DNA of 64,000 bases from Mycobacterium sp. 852002-51163_SCH5372311. Its GTDB lineage: Bacteria > Actinomycetota > Actinomycetes > Mycobacteriales > Mycobacteriaceae. Made by a program: the position numbers and the translations under genes. How positions within the stretch are numbered: the first letter of the stretch is position 1; each line of letters starts with the position of its first letter. The notes below the pieces were generated by a model. The model made no database searches. It worked only from the letters and a program-made list of their open reading frames with translations, and was not told the origin of the DNA. The stretch is taken from positions 35,389 to 99,388 of the forward strand of contig NZ_LZIJ01000188.1 of the NCBI RefSeq assembly GCF_001667115.1, read 5' to 3'. Shown piece after piece: positions 1-7,937 of the stretch.

Positions 1-430
1 CGGCCAGCCAGGACGGGTCTGTGACCGATGCGGGCAACATTTGATAGTCACGCCGCTCGGGATAGACCCGCTGACGCAGCCCGATGACGTCGGGGTAGTC
101 GATGTCATACCACCGCACACCCGGACCTGGGTTCAGCCGATACACGCGAGCGTCCAGCCCGCAACCGACGTGCAGCACGACCGCTTCTTCGTGCACGGCC
201 AGGAACTGGCGCGTCCAGTTGTCGAAATGGGCGGTTCGGACCGCGACCGAGGGCGCCCGCCGCGGCGTGATCGTCGTCTTGGACCAGTCGTAATCGATCT
301 GTGCCACAGCGCTTTTCGCGTACTCGTCGGCCAGAATGGGCTTTTTCGCGTCGGCGTCGAGCGCCTTGGCGTACAGCGTCGCGAGCATGGTTTGGGGCGG
401 TCCCTGGAGGGCAACCTGAACGCGTTCCAC
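1..430 (-). CDS. class I SAM-dependent methyltransferase, Tcmp/LCMT-like (C-terminus beyond window)
   Basis: The minus strand reads openly from the GTG at 430 to the window edge, giving about 143 N-terminal residues. Seen: a segment reading HVGCGLDAR, the glycine-rich SAM loop with the GCGLDxR form typical of the leucine carboxyl methyltransferase-like (PPM1/Tcmp) family that is expanded in mycobacteria, then WYDIDYPDVI, the usual acidic strand binding SAM ribose. An alternative in-frame GTG at 448 would add six residues and start just after the upstream stop codon; neither has a strong ribosome binding site. The gene follows the oxidoreductase at 451-1497 on the same strand, so co-transcription is likely. 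The substrate is unknown. Confidence 0.8.
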   Translation of the reverse strand, partial: MERVQVALQGPPQTMLATLYAKALDADAKKPILADEYAKSAVAQIDYDWSKTTITPRRAPSVAVRTAHFDNWTRQFLAVHEEAVVLHVGCGLDARVYRLNPGPGVRWYDIDYPDVIGLRQRVYPERRDYQMLPASVTDPSWLA

Positions 431-450
431 TGACGCGAGCCTAGGCACGA

Positions 451-1497
451 TCAGTTGGCTTTGAAAAGATCGCGCGCCGCTTCCGGCTTGCGCATCGCGG
501 CCCAGAATCGTGCCGCGGCACGTATCGACTCCTCCACCGGACTCGGTTGCCAGCCCAACTCCTGCACCGCTTTGGTGTGGTCGACGGGAGCCTCGGCGCG
601 CATCATTCGCACCGACTCCAGGCTGAGTTCGGCGTCCTTGCCGGTGAGCCGCGCCCGCAGGCTGCCCAGCGCGCCCAGGGCGTAAAGCACGGGAATCGGG
701 ATCGAGCGTCGCGGCGGCGGCACACCCGCCTCCGCGGCCGCGATCCGCACGACCTCCTTGAGCGAGATCATGCGTTCTGAGATGAGGTAGCGCTCGCCGT
801 TCCGGCCACGTTCGGCGGCCAGGATCATCGCCCTGGCGGCGTCGTCGACGCCGACCGCTTCCAGTTGGATGCCGTTCATCTGGAACGGGAGCTTGCCGAA
901 CACCGCGCCGGCGATGAAGGCACCGTGCGGGGTCCGGCCCCAGTCGCCGTCCCCATAGGTGGTCGAGACGCACATCGCGACGGCGGGCAGGCCGTGCTCC
1001 GCGACATACCGCAGCACCAAATCCTCGGCCTGCACCCGGGATTCGACGTACGGGGTGATTCGACGGTCACCGATCCGGTCTTCTTCGGTAGCAACGCGCC
1101 CATGGCGGCGCCTTACCGTCACATAGCTGCTGGTGAAGACGAACCTATGCAGGTCGGCATCTTTCGCGACGTCCAGAACGTTGCGCAGCCCTTCGACGTT
1201 GGTACGGAACAGCGGCGCGGGGTCCCGCAGCCAGGCGCGGGTGTCGACGACGCAGTAGTACAGGTCGTCGCAGCCGTCCATCGCCTCGCGCACGGTGTCG
1301 GTGTCGAAGACGTCGCCCTCGAATCGGGTGACGTGCAGGTCGTCGATGCTGCGGGTGTTGGCGGTGGGCCGCACCATCACCCGCACCTCGCCGTTCCGCA
1401 ATTCGCCGTTCTCGACGAGCTGCCGGGTCACATGTGAGCCCAGGAAGCCGTTGGCGCCGATGACCAGTTTGGGTTTCCCTCGCGCGGTTTTCGCCAT
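451..1497 (-). CDS. NAD-dependent epimerase/dehydratase family protein (Rv0139-like)
   Basis: A 348-residue extended short-chain dehydrogenase. Near the N-terminus GANGFLGS is the Rossmann nucleotide-binding loop; a central TSSYVT strand and a YVESR segment mark the active-site region. The usual YxxxK catalytic motif appears here as Tyr-Val-Glu-Ser-Arg, with Arg where Lys is expected. The ATG overlaps the stop of the SnoaL-like gene upstream (ATGA), so the two are translationally coupled. Order and orientation match Rv0138-Rv0139 of M. tuberculosis. Substrate unknown; a 3-beta-HSD or dihydroflavonol-reductase-like sugar or sterol substrate is possible. Confidence 0.85.
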   Translation of the reverse strand: MAKTARGKPKLVIGANGFLGSHVTRQLVENGELRNGEVRVMVRPTANTRSIDDLHVTRFEGDVFDTDTVREAMDGCDDLYYCVVDTRAWLRDPAPLFRTNVEGLRNVLDVAKDADLHRFVFTSSYVTVRRRHGRVATEEDRIGDRRITPYVESRVQAEDLVLRYVAEHGLPAVAMCVSTTYGDGDWGRTPHGAFIAGAVFGKLPFQMNGIQLEAVGVDDAARAMILAAERGRNGERYLISERMISLKEVVRIAAAEAGVPPPRRSIPIPVLYALGALGSLRARLTGKDAELSLESVRMMRAEAPVDHTKAVQELGWQPSPVEESIRAAARFWAAMRKPEAARDLFKAN

Positions 1498-2003
1498 CAG
1501 GGGGTGCCGCCGTTCTGACGCAGCCAGCGCGCGGCGTCGTCGTCGAGGGTGCCCAGCTCCTGTGCCTTGAGGCACCATTTCAGCCCCGCCTTCAAGAAGC
1601 GCAGCGGGTTGTAGATGTCCTCCTGACGGCGCCAGAGATTGTCGCCGGCATAGGTGATGATCGAGATGTTCGTGGCGCTGATCACGCTGCCGTCGCCCGG
1701 GTCGCGCATCGGGTTGTCCAGCTCGAGGATGATCCGCCCGGTGGCATCGTCGATGACCGACCACAACGTCGGGAACGCGGTCATGTGGCTGCCCGGAAAG
1801 GTCGTCATCGAGCGCTGAATCCAGTCGCGGACCTGCTCGCGTCCGCGCATGGTGCCGGCCGCGTGTTCGATGTAGAGGACGTCGGTTGTGTACTGCTCCA
1901 CCCAGGCGTCCCAGTCGCGGGTTTCGGCAGCCCGGGTGACCGTCTGCTCGAATTTGTCGAAGGCTGCCGCCAGTTCGCTGCGGGGGAATTCCGGGCTGCT
2001 CAC
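1497..2003 (-). CDS. NTF2/SnoaL-like protein (Rv0138-like)
   Basis: A 168-residue single-domain protein with the alpha+beta cone features of the SnoaL/NTF2 fold: an N-terminal helix with WDAWVEQYTTDVLYIEHA, then RGREQVRDWIQ and C-terminal strands. It starts at GTG 2003 and overlaps the downstream oxidoreductase by ATGA. It is divergent from msrA with a 73-bp spacer. Function is not established; coupling to an SDR suggests a joint reaction on a small hydrophobic substrate. Confidence 0.8.
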   Translation of the reverse strand: MSSPEFPRSELAAAFDKFEQTVTRAAETRDWDAWVEQYTTDVLYIEHAAGTMRGREQVRDWIQRSMTTFPGSHMTAFPTLWSVIDDATGRIILELDNPMRDPGDGSVISATNISIITYAGDNLWRRQEDIYNPLRFLKAGLKWCLKAQELGTLDDDAARWLRQNGGTP

Positions 2004-2076
2004 AGGCGGTTACACCTCACCGCCGGAGTGTAGCCTGGGGCGTTATCGGATCCCGGCTCGGCTCAGGAGGACGACA

Positions 2077-2589
2077 ATGACAAGCGCTCAGAAAGCCATC
2101 CTTGCCGGCGGCTGCTTCTGGGGGATGCAGGACTTGATTCGGAAGCAGCCCGGGGTGATCACCACCCGCGTCGGCTACAGCGGCGGAGACGTCCCCAACG
2201 CGACCTACCGCAATCACGGCACGCATGCCGAGGCGGTCGAGATCATCTTCGACCCGTCGGTCACCGACTACCGCGCGTTGCTTGAATTCTTCTTCCAGAT
2301 CCACGATCCGACCACGAAGAACCGGCAGGGCAACGACCTGGGCCCCAGCTACCGGTCGGCGATCTTCTACCTCGACGAGGAGCAGAAGCGCATCGCGCTG
2401 GACACCATTGCCGACGTCGAGGCGTCGGGCTTGTGGCCGGGCAAAGTGGTGACCGAGGTGAGCCCGGCCGGGGACTTCTGGGAGGCCGAGCCCGAGCACC
2501 AGGACTACCTGCAGCGCTACCCCAACGGCTACACCTGCCACTATGTGCGGCCCGGCTGGAAGCTGCCGCGGCGGGCCCCCGTCAATTAA
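2077..2589 (+). CDS. msrA: peptide-methionine (S)-S-oxide reductase MsrA
   Basis: A 170-residue cytosolic repair enzyme reducing methionine-S-sulfoxide in proteins. Seen: GGCFWG with the catalytic Cys at residue 13 and, further on, GYSGGDVPNATYRNHGTHAE and PTTKNRQGNDLGPSYRSAIF, the conserved MsrA substrate-pocket segments. A strong AGGAGG lies at 2065-2070, seven bases before the ATG at 2077, which decides the start against longer reading-frame extensions. It is convergent with cyp138; an inverted repeat between them (2608-2664) probably separates the transcripts. Position matches Rv0137c. Confidence 0.95.
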   Translation: MTSAQKAILAGGCFWGMQDLIRKQPGVITTRVGYSGGDVPNATYRNHGTHAEAVEIIFDPSVTDYRALLEFFFQIHDPTTKNRQGNDLGPSYRSAIFYLDEEQKRIALDTIADVEASGLWPGKVVTEVSPAGDFWEAEPEHQDYLQRYPNGYTCHYVRPGWKLPRRAPVN

Positions 2590-2607
2590 GCCGCTGAGCA
2601 TTGCGGC

Positions 2608-2664
2608 CGAGCCTGCGCTGAGGGCTGGCGTTTCGCGTCGGCCACAGCCCTCACCGCAGGTTCG
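2608..2664. repeat. intergenic inverted repeat between convergent msrA and cyp138
   Basis: Left arm 2608-2627 (CGAGCCTGCGCTGAGGGCTG) and right arm 2645-2664 are complementary at 18 of 20 positions with a 17-base loop. There is no U-run, but position between two 3' ends suggests a bidirectional terminator or REP-like role. It resembles the repeat at 6700-6766. Confidence 0.65.
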
Positions 2665-2709
2665 CCGCCGTCACCGCAGACTCGGTCGCCCGGCGAAAGC
2701 CGTTGCGGC

Positions 2710-4035
2710 TCAACGTCGGTGGACCACGACCTGTCCACCATCCTTCGGAGTGTAGGCAACGCCGCGGCAGTGCCATCGTTCCGCGGGGGCAGTAGTCGTC
2801 TCAAGGGTGAAGTGCCGCAACACTGTTCGAAGCACCACGTCCATTTCCATGTTGGCGAAGGCGGCTCCCACGCAACGGCGGGCGCCACCGCCGAACGGCA
2901 GCCACGCGAACGTGGCCGGCTTGCTTTCGATGTACCGCTGCGGGTCGAACCGCTCCGGGTCCGGGAAGACGTCGGGGTCCTCGTGGATCTGCGAGATGCT
3001 GATCAGGATCGAATCGCCGCGTGGCAGAACCCATTCGCCGAGTTGATAGACCGCTGGATACACATGGCGTCCGGCGAAATCGATGACGGTCCTGGCCCGC
3101 TGGACTTCCAGGATCGTCGCCTGCCGCAGCTGGGAGCCGTCGCTGTCGGCCTCCTCGACCAGCGCCGTCAACAGGTCCGGGTGGCGGGTTATCCGCTCGA
3201 ATGCCCAGGCCAGCGTGGCCGCGGTGGTTTCATGCCCGGCGGCCAGCAGGGTGAGCAACTCGTCGCCAATGTCCTTGCGCGACATGACCGAACCGTCGTC
3301 GTAGGTACTGCGCAGCATCAGCGCCAGCACGTCCGTGCGCTCGGCGAAGTTCGGGTCCGACCGCTCGGCGTCGATCAGCCTGTCGACCAACAGGTCGTAC
3401 TGCCGTCGATATTCGGCCAGCCGGCCCCAGGGGCTGAACCGGCCGTAGTTCCGTTCAGGTTTCGGCAATCCTGCCAGCCGCGAGCCCAGGGTGACCCAGG
3501 GCGGGATGATGCGGCGCAGTTCCTCGAGCTCGGCACCGTCGGCCCCGAAAATCGCGCGCAGGATGGCGTTGAGCGTGATCCGCATGGTCGACGGCAGCGT
3601 TGCGACCTGCCGGCCCTCCGGCCAGTTCGCGGTCTCCCGCAGGGTCTCTTCTTCGATGATGGTTTCGTATTGCTTCATGCTCTTGCCGTGGAACGGCGGA
3701 GCCAACAACCGCCGCCGGCGCCGGTGGTCGTCTCCGTCGAGGGCGAACACCGAGCCGGAACCGAACAACCGGCTCAAGTTGGGCTGAATGTTGCCGAGTT
3801 CCTCTGGGCTGGTGGTGAAGATCTGCTTGGCCAGCTGCGGGTCGGCGACCACGGTGACCCGACCGAAAATCGGGACGTTCAGCATGAAGACGTTGCCGTA
3901 GCGGCGTGCCAGCCACCGGAACATCCGTCGCCGCGACATCGAAAAGATGACGCCCTGGACGATCTTGGGCAGCCGGGTCGCGGGTGGCAACCGGACTGCG
4001 GGGGAAACCGATGGGGCGGTGACTACTTCGGTCAT
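2710..4035 (-). CDS. cyp138: cytochrome P450 CYP138
   Basis: A 441-residue P450, the same length as M. tuberculosis CYP138. Seen: I-helix AGHETTAATLAW, K-helix Glu-Val-Gln-Arg (ExxR), and heme-binding FGGGARRCVGAAFA with the iron-ligating Cys at about residue 388. The ATG at 4035 follows a divergent control region shared with the TetR gene at 4143; the longer upstream reading frame crosses that region and was rejected. The substrate is unknown. Electron partners are not encoded nearby. Likely repressed by the divergent TetR protein through the two palindromes at 4063-4112. Confidence 0.93.
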   Translation of the reverse strand: MTEVVTAPSVSPAVRLPPATRLPKIVQGVIFSMSRRRMFRWLARRYGNVFMLNVPIFGRVTVVADPQLAKQIFTTSPEELGNIQPNLSRLFGSGSVFALDGDDHRRRRRLLAPPFHGKSMKQYETIIEEETLRETANWPEGRQVATLPSTMRITLNAILRAIFGADGAELEELRRIIPPWVTLGSRLAGLPKPERNYGRFSPWGRLAEYRRQYDLLVDRLIDAERSDPNFAERTDVLALMLRSTYDDGSVMSRKDIGDELLTLLAAGHETTAATLAWAFERITRHPDLLTALVEEADSDGSQLRQATILEVQRARTVIDFAGRHVYPAVYQLGEWVLPRGDSILISISQIHEDPDVFPDPERFDPQRYIESKPATFAWLPFGGGARRCVGAAFANMEMDVVLRTVLRHFTLETTTAPAERWHCRGVAYTPKDGGQVVVHRR

Positions 4036-4062
4036 GACGCTGTTGCTCCCAATTGTCCGGTT

Positions 4063-4112
4063 GGTACGACGGTGTACCGCGAGCCTTTCCCGGTACGGTA
4101 CTCTGTAGTACC
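4063..4112. promoter_or_regulatory. two GGTAC-N6-GTACC palindromes between cyp138 and tetR
   Basis: 4063-4078 reads GGTAC-GACGGT-GTACC and 4097-4112 reads GGTAC-TCTGTA-GTACC: identical 5-bp arms and 6-bp spacers, 34 bp centre to centre. A further GGTAC half-site at 4092-4096 abuts the second site. They lie in the 107-bp divergent spacer. Inference: operators for the TetR-family product at 4143-4772, controlling both genes. Confidence 0.75.
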
Positions 4113-4142
4113 AAACCTGACAAGCCTGAAAGGGCGCGGTCG

Positions 4143-4772
4143 ATGACATCAGTGGCACCAGCGGCCGGCAGCGCCGATTTGAAGGCCGACGTGGCGGATC
4201 CCGTTGCCCCGTTTCGGCTTCGGCTGCTCGACGGCCTCGCCGCTTCCATCCGCGAGCGCGGGTATCGCGCCACCACCGTCGCCGACATCGTCCGCCACGC
4301 ACGCACCTCGAAACGCACCTTCTACGACCACTTCGCCGGCAAGGAGCAATGCTTTCTGCAACTGCTCCAGGCAGAGATCGAGATCATGGCCGAAGACATC
4401 CGGGTGGCCGTCGATCCCGAGGCGGACTGGCATCTGCAGATTCGTCAGGCCGTGGAAGGCTACGTCGGCAACATCGAGTCGCGGCCGGCCATCACGCTGA
4501 GCTGGATTCGCGTGCTGCCCTCCCTGGGTGACGTGGCCCGGCCCTTCCAGCGTCATGGCTTGGAGTTGCTGACCAATCTGCTGATCGGCCTGAGCAGCAG
4601 CCCGGGTTTTCGGCGCGCCAACCTGCCACCACTGACGCCTCCGCTGGCGGTGATCCTGGTGGGCGGGCTGCGCGAACTCGTCGCACAGGCTGTCGAGGAC
4701 GGACGATCCGTCCGCGAGATCGTCGAACCGGCGGTGGACGCATCTATCGCTCTGCTCGGCCCTCGACAGTAG
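4143..4772 (+). CDS. TetR/AcrR-family transcriptional regulator (Rv0135c-like)
   Basis: A 209-residue repressor. The N-terminal helix-turn-helix spans roughly residues 25-70: RGYRATTVADIVRHARTSKR followed by TFYDHFAGKEQCF, the classic TetR recognition-helix signature. The C-terminal part is the variable ligand-binding dimerisation domain. It is divergent from cyp138, matching the Rv0135c/Rv0136 arrangement, and is very likely an autoregulated repressor of cyp138. Ligand unknown. Start at ATG 4143 keeps the palindromes outside the coding region. Confidence 0.92.
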   Translation: MTSVAPAAGSADLKADVADPVAPFRLRLLDGLAASIRERGYRATTVADIVRHARTSKRTFYDHFAGKEQCFLQLLQAEIEIMAEDIRVAVDPEADWHLQIRQAVEGYVGNIESRPAITLSWIRVLPSLGDVARPFQRHGLELLTNLLIGLSSSPGFRRANLPPLTPPLAVILVGGLRELVAQAVEDGRSVREIVEPAVDASIALLGPRQ

Positions 4773-4810
4773 GCTCGGTCTGCCGACCGTCGACCACTGG
4801 AGGACGCACG

Positions 4811-5023
4811 ATGCGCCTATCAACCCGCAACCAGCTCAAGGGCACCATCACCGAGGTGGACCTGGGCAATGTCATGGCAATCGTCAAGGTTCAGCTCGAC
4901 GGGGGCGATCAGGTCGTCACGTCCTCGCTCACCAAGGACGCCGCCCTGGACCTCGGCCTGGAGGTCGGCCAGCCCGCGACGGTGTTCATCAAATCGACCG
5001 AGGTGACCGTCGGCGTCGAGTAG
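4811..5023 (+). CDS. molybdenum-pterin-binding (Mop/TOBE) single-domain protein
   Basis: A 70-residue protein consisting only of a Mop domain: it begins MRLSTRNQLKGTITEVDLG, with the conserved SxRNxLxGxI motif of molbindins, and ends with FIKSTEVTVGVE. Family knowledge: such proteins assemble as hexamers that bind molybdate. A GGAGGA lies just before the ATG. It follows the TetR gene by 38 bases on the same strand. No ModABC or Mo-cofactor genes are nearby, so storage or homeostasis rather than transport is a reasonable guess. Confidence 0.85.
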   Translation: MRLSTRNQLKGTITEVDLGNVMAIVKVQLDGGDQVVTSSLTKDAALDLGLEVGQPATVFIKSTEVTVGVE

Positions 5024-5073
5024 CACGCCGGTCGCACGTCGTTGATGTGATGAAGGGGTGCGCCGGCACCGCA

Positions 5074-6135
5074 TCAATGTCTTTGCCGCTCGGCACCAAC
5101 TTCGCGGACCAGTTCGACGGCGCGGCCCAGGGTCCGCAGTTTGGTGTCAACGGTGTCGCCCGCGGGATACAGCCGCACGGTGTTCACGCCGGCGTCGCGC
5201 CACACCGCGAGCCGCGCGCGGACCATCTCCTCGGTCCCGATGAGCGTCGTGGCCAGCACCATGTCGTCGGTCACCAGCCCGGCCGCGCCGCCACGGTCAC
5301 CACTTTGCCAGCGCTCCCGCACCTCGGCGGCGACGTCGGCCCAGCCCTGCCGGCTGTAGGCCTGGTTGTAGTAGTTCGTGTTCGCCGAGCCCATCCCGCC
5401 CAGGCTGAACGCGAGCTCCATTTTGCGGCCGGCGACCATGTCGCTCAGCTCGTCTTCGTCGGACGCGAACGCGACCTCGGCGCCCTGACAGATGTCGATG
5501 TCGGCGCGACGGCGACCGGCGGCGGCCAGCCCCTCGTCGAGGTGAGTGAAGTACGCGCGCTCGGCGCCTTCCGGAACGAAGCTGGTGCCCAGCCAGCCGT
5601 CGGCGACCTGCCCCGTCAACCGCAGCATCGCCGGCGAGAGCGCGGCCAGGTAGATCGGGATGGCGTGCTCTGGCCGCGTCGACAGCCGCATGGGCACCGC
5701 TTCGCCGCCCGGGCGAGGGATCTGAAACTCGTTGCCGGAGTAGGAGATTTTGTCGCCGGTGAACACTTGTCGCACGATGTCGACGGTCTCGCGGATCCGG
5801 GCCAGCGGACGCCTGAAGGGCACGCCGTGCAGACCCTCGATCACCTGCGGACCAGACGCACCCAAGCCGAGCAGGAAACGGCCGGACGACAGGTTGGACA
5901 GCGTGATCGCGGTCTGGGCCACCACTACCGGCGACCGGGTACCGACCTGCAGCACACCGGAGCCGAGCAGCATGCACTGCGTCCGGGCGGCGATATAGCC
6001 CAGCGCCGACGGTGCATCCGTGCCCCATGCCTCGGCGACCCAGCAGGCGTCCAGACCCAGCTTCTCGGCCTCGACGACGAACTCGACCACATCCTTGCCG
6101 GAACCGGAGAGTTCGACCGTCGTGGCGGTGCGCAT
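5074..6135 (-). CDS. LLM-class F420-dependent oxidoreductase
   Basis: A 353-residue luciferase-like TIM barrel. Seen: ELSGSGKDVVEFVVEAEKLG and DACWVAEAWGTDA at the N-terminus, a GSGVLQVGTRSPVVVAQTA strand, LGLGASGPQVIEGLHG and a C-terminal IGTEEMVRARL segment typical of mycobacterial F420-linked LLM enzymes. The ATG overlaps the SRPBCC gene stop (ATGA), so the pair is translationally coupled. F420 rather than FMN is inferred from resemblance to actinobacterial members; the substrate is unknown. A long frame in the opposite direction over this gene is a high-GC shadow. Confidence 0.85.
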   Translation of the reverse strand: MRTATTVELSGSGKDVVEFVVEAEKLGLDACWVAEAWGTDAPSALGYIAARTQCMLLGSGVLQVGTRSPVVVAQTAITLSNLSSGRFLLGLGASGPQVIEGLHGVPFRRPLARIRETVDIVRQVFTGDKISYSGNEFQIPRPGGEAVPMRLSTRPEHAIPIYLAALSPAMLRLTGQVADGWLGTSFVPEGAERAYFTHLDEGLAAAGRRRADIDICQGAEVAFASDEDELSDMVAGRKMELAFSLGGMGSANTNYYNQAYSRQGWADVAAEVRERWQSGDRGGAAGLVTDDMVLATTLIGTEEMVRARLAVWRDAGVNTVRLYPAGDTVDTKLRTLGRAVELVREVGAERQRH

Positions 6136-6659
6136 CACCGCACCCCGTGTTCGGCCAGCCGCTTGATCGCCGCCAGCGTCTTGTCGATCGCGGCCTCGAA
6201 CTCCCGCAACCGCACGAACACGATCTTCTGTTCCTTGTCCGGCATCGCGTCGATGGACACCGACAACCCGGAGCGGCCGGGTCCCATCTGCGCCTGGTAG
6301 CTCAGCCTCGTACCGCCGTCCCGGGGCGCCAGCCGGAACCGCCAAGTCGCCGAAGGATTGTCTGAATCACCGACGGCCCAGGCGAATTCGCGGGGCTCGT
6401 CGCAGACGACGATGTGCGAGGTGGTGCTCCATCGTCCGAACGCCTGGTGTTCGTTGTGGCCGATGAAGCGCGCGCCCACGCGCGGCCGGTCGGCGCCATC
6501 GGCCCACTCCACCGCCTGCAGCTCGCTGCTGAGGGTGGGCATCAACTCGATATCGGAGACCAGGCTCCAGACCCTGGCGGGGTCGGCGTCGATCCAGGTC
6601 GAGACCTCCACCGTCGGGTTGTCCGCATAACGCGCGCCGGTCCACTCCACGGCGCCCAT
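6135..6659 (-). CDS. SRPBCC (START-like) family protein
   Basis: About 174 residues, with VEVSTWIDADPARVWSLVSDIELMP, the usual opening of polyketide-cyclase/START-like SRPBCC domains, a central WADGADRPRVGARFIGHN and a long C-terminal helix. It binds small hydrophobic ligands in a deep cavity by family knowledge. It is the first gene of a two-gene unit with the LLM oxidoreductase. ATG 6659 is chosen because the domain begins directly after it; an upstream in-frame start near 6713 lies in a repeat (6700-6766). Confidence 0.8.
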   Translation of the reverse strand: MGAVEWTGARYADNPTVEVSTWIDADPARVWSLVSDIELMPTLSSELQAVEWADGADRPRVGARFIGHNEHQAFGRWSTTSHIVVCDEPREFAWAVGDSDNPSATWRFRLAPRDGGTRLSYQAQMGPGRSGLSVSIDAMPDKEQKIVFVRLREFEAAIDKTLAAIKRLAEHGVR

Positions 6660-6699
6660 TGTGCTCCCGTCGGGCCGATAAAGCGCCTCCGGCGTGGCT

Positions 6700-6766
6700 C
6701 GAGACTGCGGCACCAGGGTGCCCCCGTGAACTCATGTCGAGGAGACACACCCTGGACGCAGTCTCG
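6700..6766. repeat. intergenic inverted repeat, CGAGACTGCG family
   Basis: Left arm 6700-6720 (CGAGACTGCGGCACCAGGGTG) and right arm 6748-6766 (CACCCTGGACGCAGTCTCG) are complementary apart from a 2-base insertion. Loop of 27 bases. It lies between the 3' end of the desaturase and the 5' end of the SRPBCC gene, both on the minus strand, so it could end the desaturase transcript. Confidence 0.7.
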
Positions 6767-6792
6767 GCGCCGTCAGTGCAGGCTCGGTGAGG

Positions 6793-7902
6793 CTAGGCCG
6801 CCACCAGTTCCTTTGCCGCCGGCACTGCGGCTTTCCGCCCCGACCCCAATTTCCAGGAGTCCGGGAAGGTGAGCCGGACGATCTTGCGGACGACGGTGCC
6901 GAACTGCTGCAGCAGCGGTCCCTTGTTGTAGGGGATGCCGTAGCGTTCGCAGATTTCCTGCACTTCGGGCGCGATCTCGGCGTACCGCCGGGCCGGCATG
7001 TCCGGGAACAGGTGGTGCTCGATCTGGTGCGACAGGTTGCCGGACAGCAGGTGAAAGACCTTGCCGCCGGTGAGGTTTGCCGACCCGAGCACCTGACGGA
7101 AGTACCACTGGCCGCGGGATTCGCCCTTGGTTTCCTCGACGCTGAATTCCTGAGTCCCGTCCGGGAAGTGGCCGCAGAAGATGATCATGTACGACCACAC
7201 GTTGCGCATCAGGTTGGCCGTGAGGTTGCCGGTGAACACGAACGGCGCGAACGGTCCGGCCAGCAGCGGAAAGGCGACATAGTCCTTCAGCGTCTGCCGG
7301 CGGGTCTTCTTCCAGATCTCCCGCAGCGTCTCGCGCTTGTCGCGCAGCTTGATCTCACCGGAGCGGATCCGCTCGGTTTCCAGTTCGTGCAGTGCGACGC
7401 CGTACTGGAACAGCACCATCAGCAGGAACGCGTAGACCGGGTTGCCCAGGAAGTACGGTTCCCAGGGCTGGTCTTCGCTCATCCGGATGATGCCGTAGCC
7501 GATGTCGCGGTCCATCCCGACGATGTTGGTGTGGGTGTGGTGCATGTAGTTGTGCGAGTGGCGCCACTGGTCGGCCGGGCAGGCCGTGTCCCACTCGAAT
7601 TCGCGGCCGGAGATCGTCGGGTCACGCATCCAGTCGTACTGGCCGTGCATGATGTTGTGCCCGATCTCCATGTTGTCCAGGATCTTCGCGACGCCCAGCA
7701 TCGCGGTGCCCAGCAGCCAGGCCGGCGGCAGGAACAACAGCGCGCGGCCACCGACTTCCAGGGCCCGCTGCGTCTTGATGACCCGGCGGATGTATTCGGC
7801 GTCCTCTTCGCCGAGATCTGCCATCACGCGTTCCTTGATGGCGTCGAGCTCACGGCCGAAAGCATCGGCCTGCTCTTTGGTGAGGGTGATCTTGTTTGAC
7901 AT
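6793..7902 (-). CDS. membrane fatty acid desaturase (DesA3-like acyl-CoA desaturase)
   Basis: A 369-residue di-iron membrane desaturase. Three histidine clusters are present: HNIMH (residues 82-86), HSHNYMHHTH (115-124) and HQIEHHLF near residue 310. Hydrophobic segments around LLFLPPAWLLGTAMLG and FLLMVLFQYGVAL fit the membrane core. It is preceded by AGGAG and lies 35 bases after a ferredoxin-reductase-like gene, the same partnership as DesA3 with its reductase in mycobacteria. Likely makes monounsaturated acyl chains for membrane lipids. It is shorter than DesA3 at its N-terminus. Control is probably by the FabR/DesT-like repressor at 9093-9791. Confidence 0.9.
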   Translation of the reverse strand: MSNKITLTKEQADAFGRELDAIKERVMADLGEEDAEYIRRVIKTQRALEVGGRALLFLPPAWLLGTAMLGVAKILDNMEIGHNIMHGQYDWMRDPTISGREFEWDTACPADQWRHSHNYMHHTHTNIVGMDRDIGYGIIRMSEDQPWEPYFLGNPVYAFLLMVLFQYGVALHELETERIRSGEIKLRDKRETLREIWKKTRRQTLKDYVAFPLLAGPFAPFVFTGNLTANLMRNVWSYMIIFCGHFPDGTQEFSVEETKGESRGQWYFRQVLGSANLTGGKVFHLLSGNLSHQIEHHLFPDMPARRYAEIAPEVQEICERYGIPYNKGPLLQQFGTVVRKIVRLTFPDSWKLGSGRKAAVPAAKELVAA

Positions 7903-7937
7903 GGCTTTTCTCCTTTTGGGGCTTTCGTGGCGACGGG

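Noticed and set aside
2719..4146. 475-codon open frame antisense to cyp138
   Set aside because: No ribosome site or domain; it is the complement of P450 codons.
5047..6300. 417-codon open frame opposite the LLM oxidoreductase
   Set aside because: Arg/His/Gln-rich shadow; the minus strand carries the clear LLM family protein.
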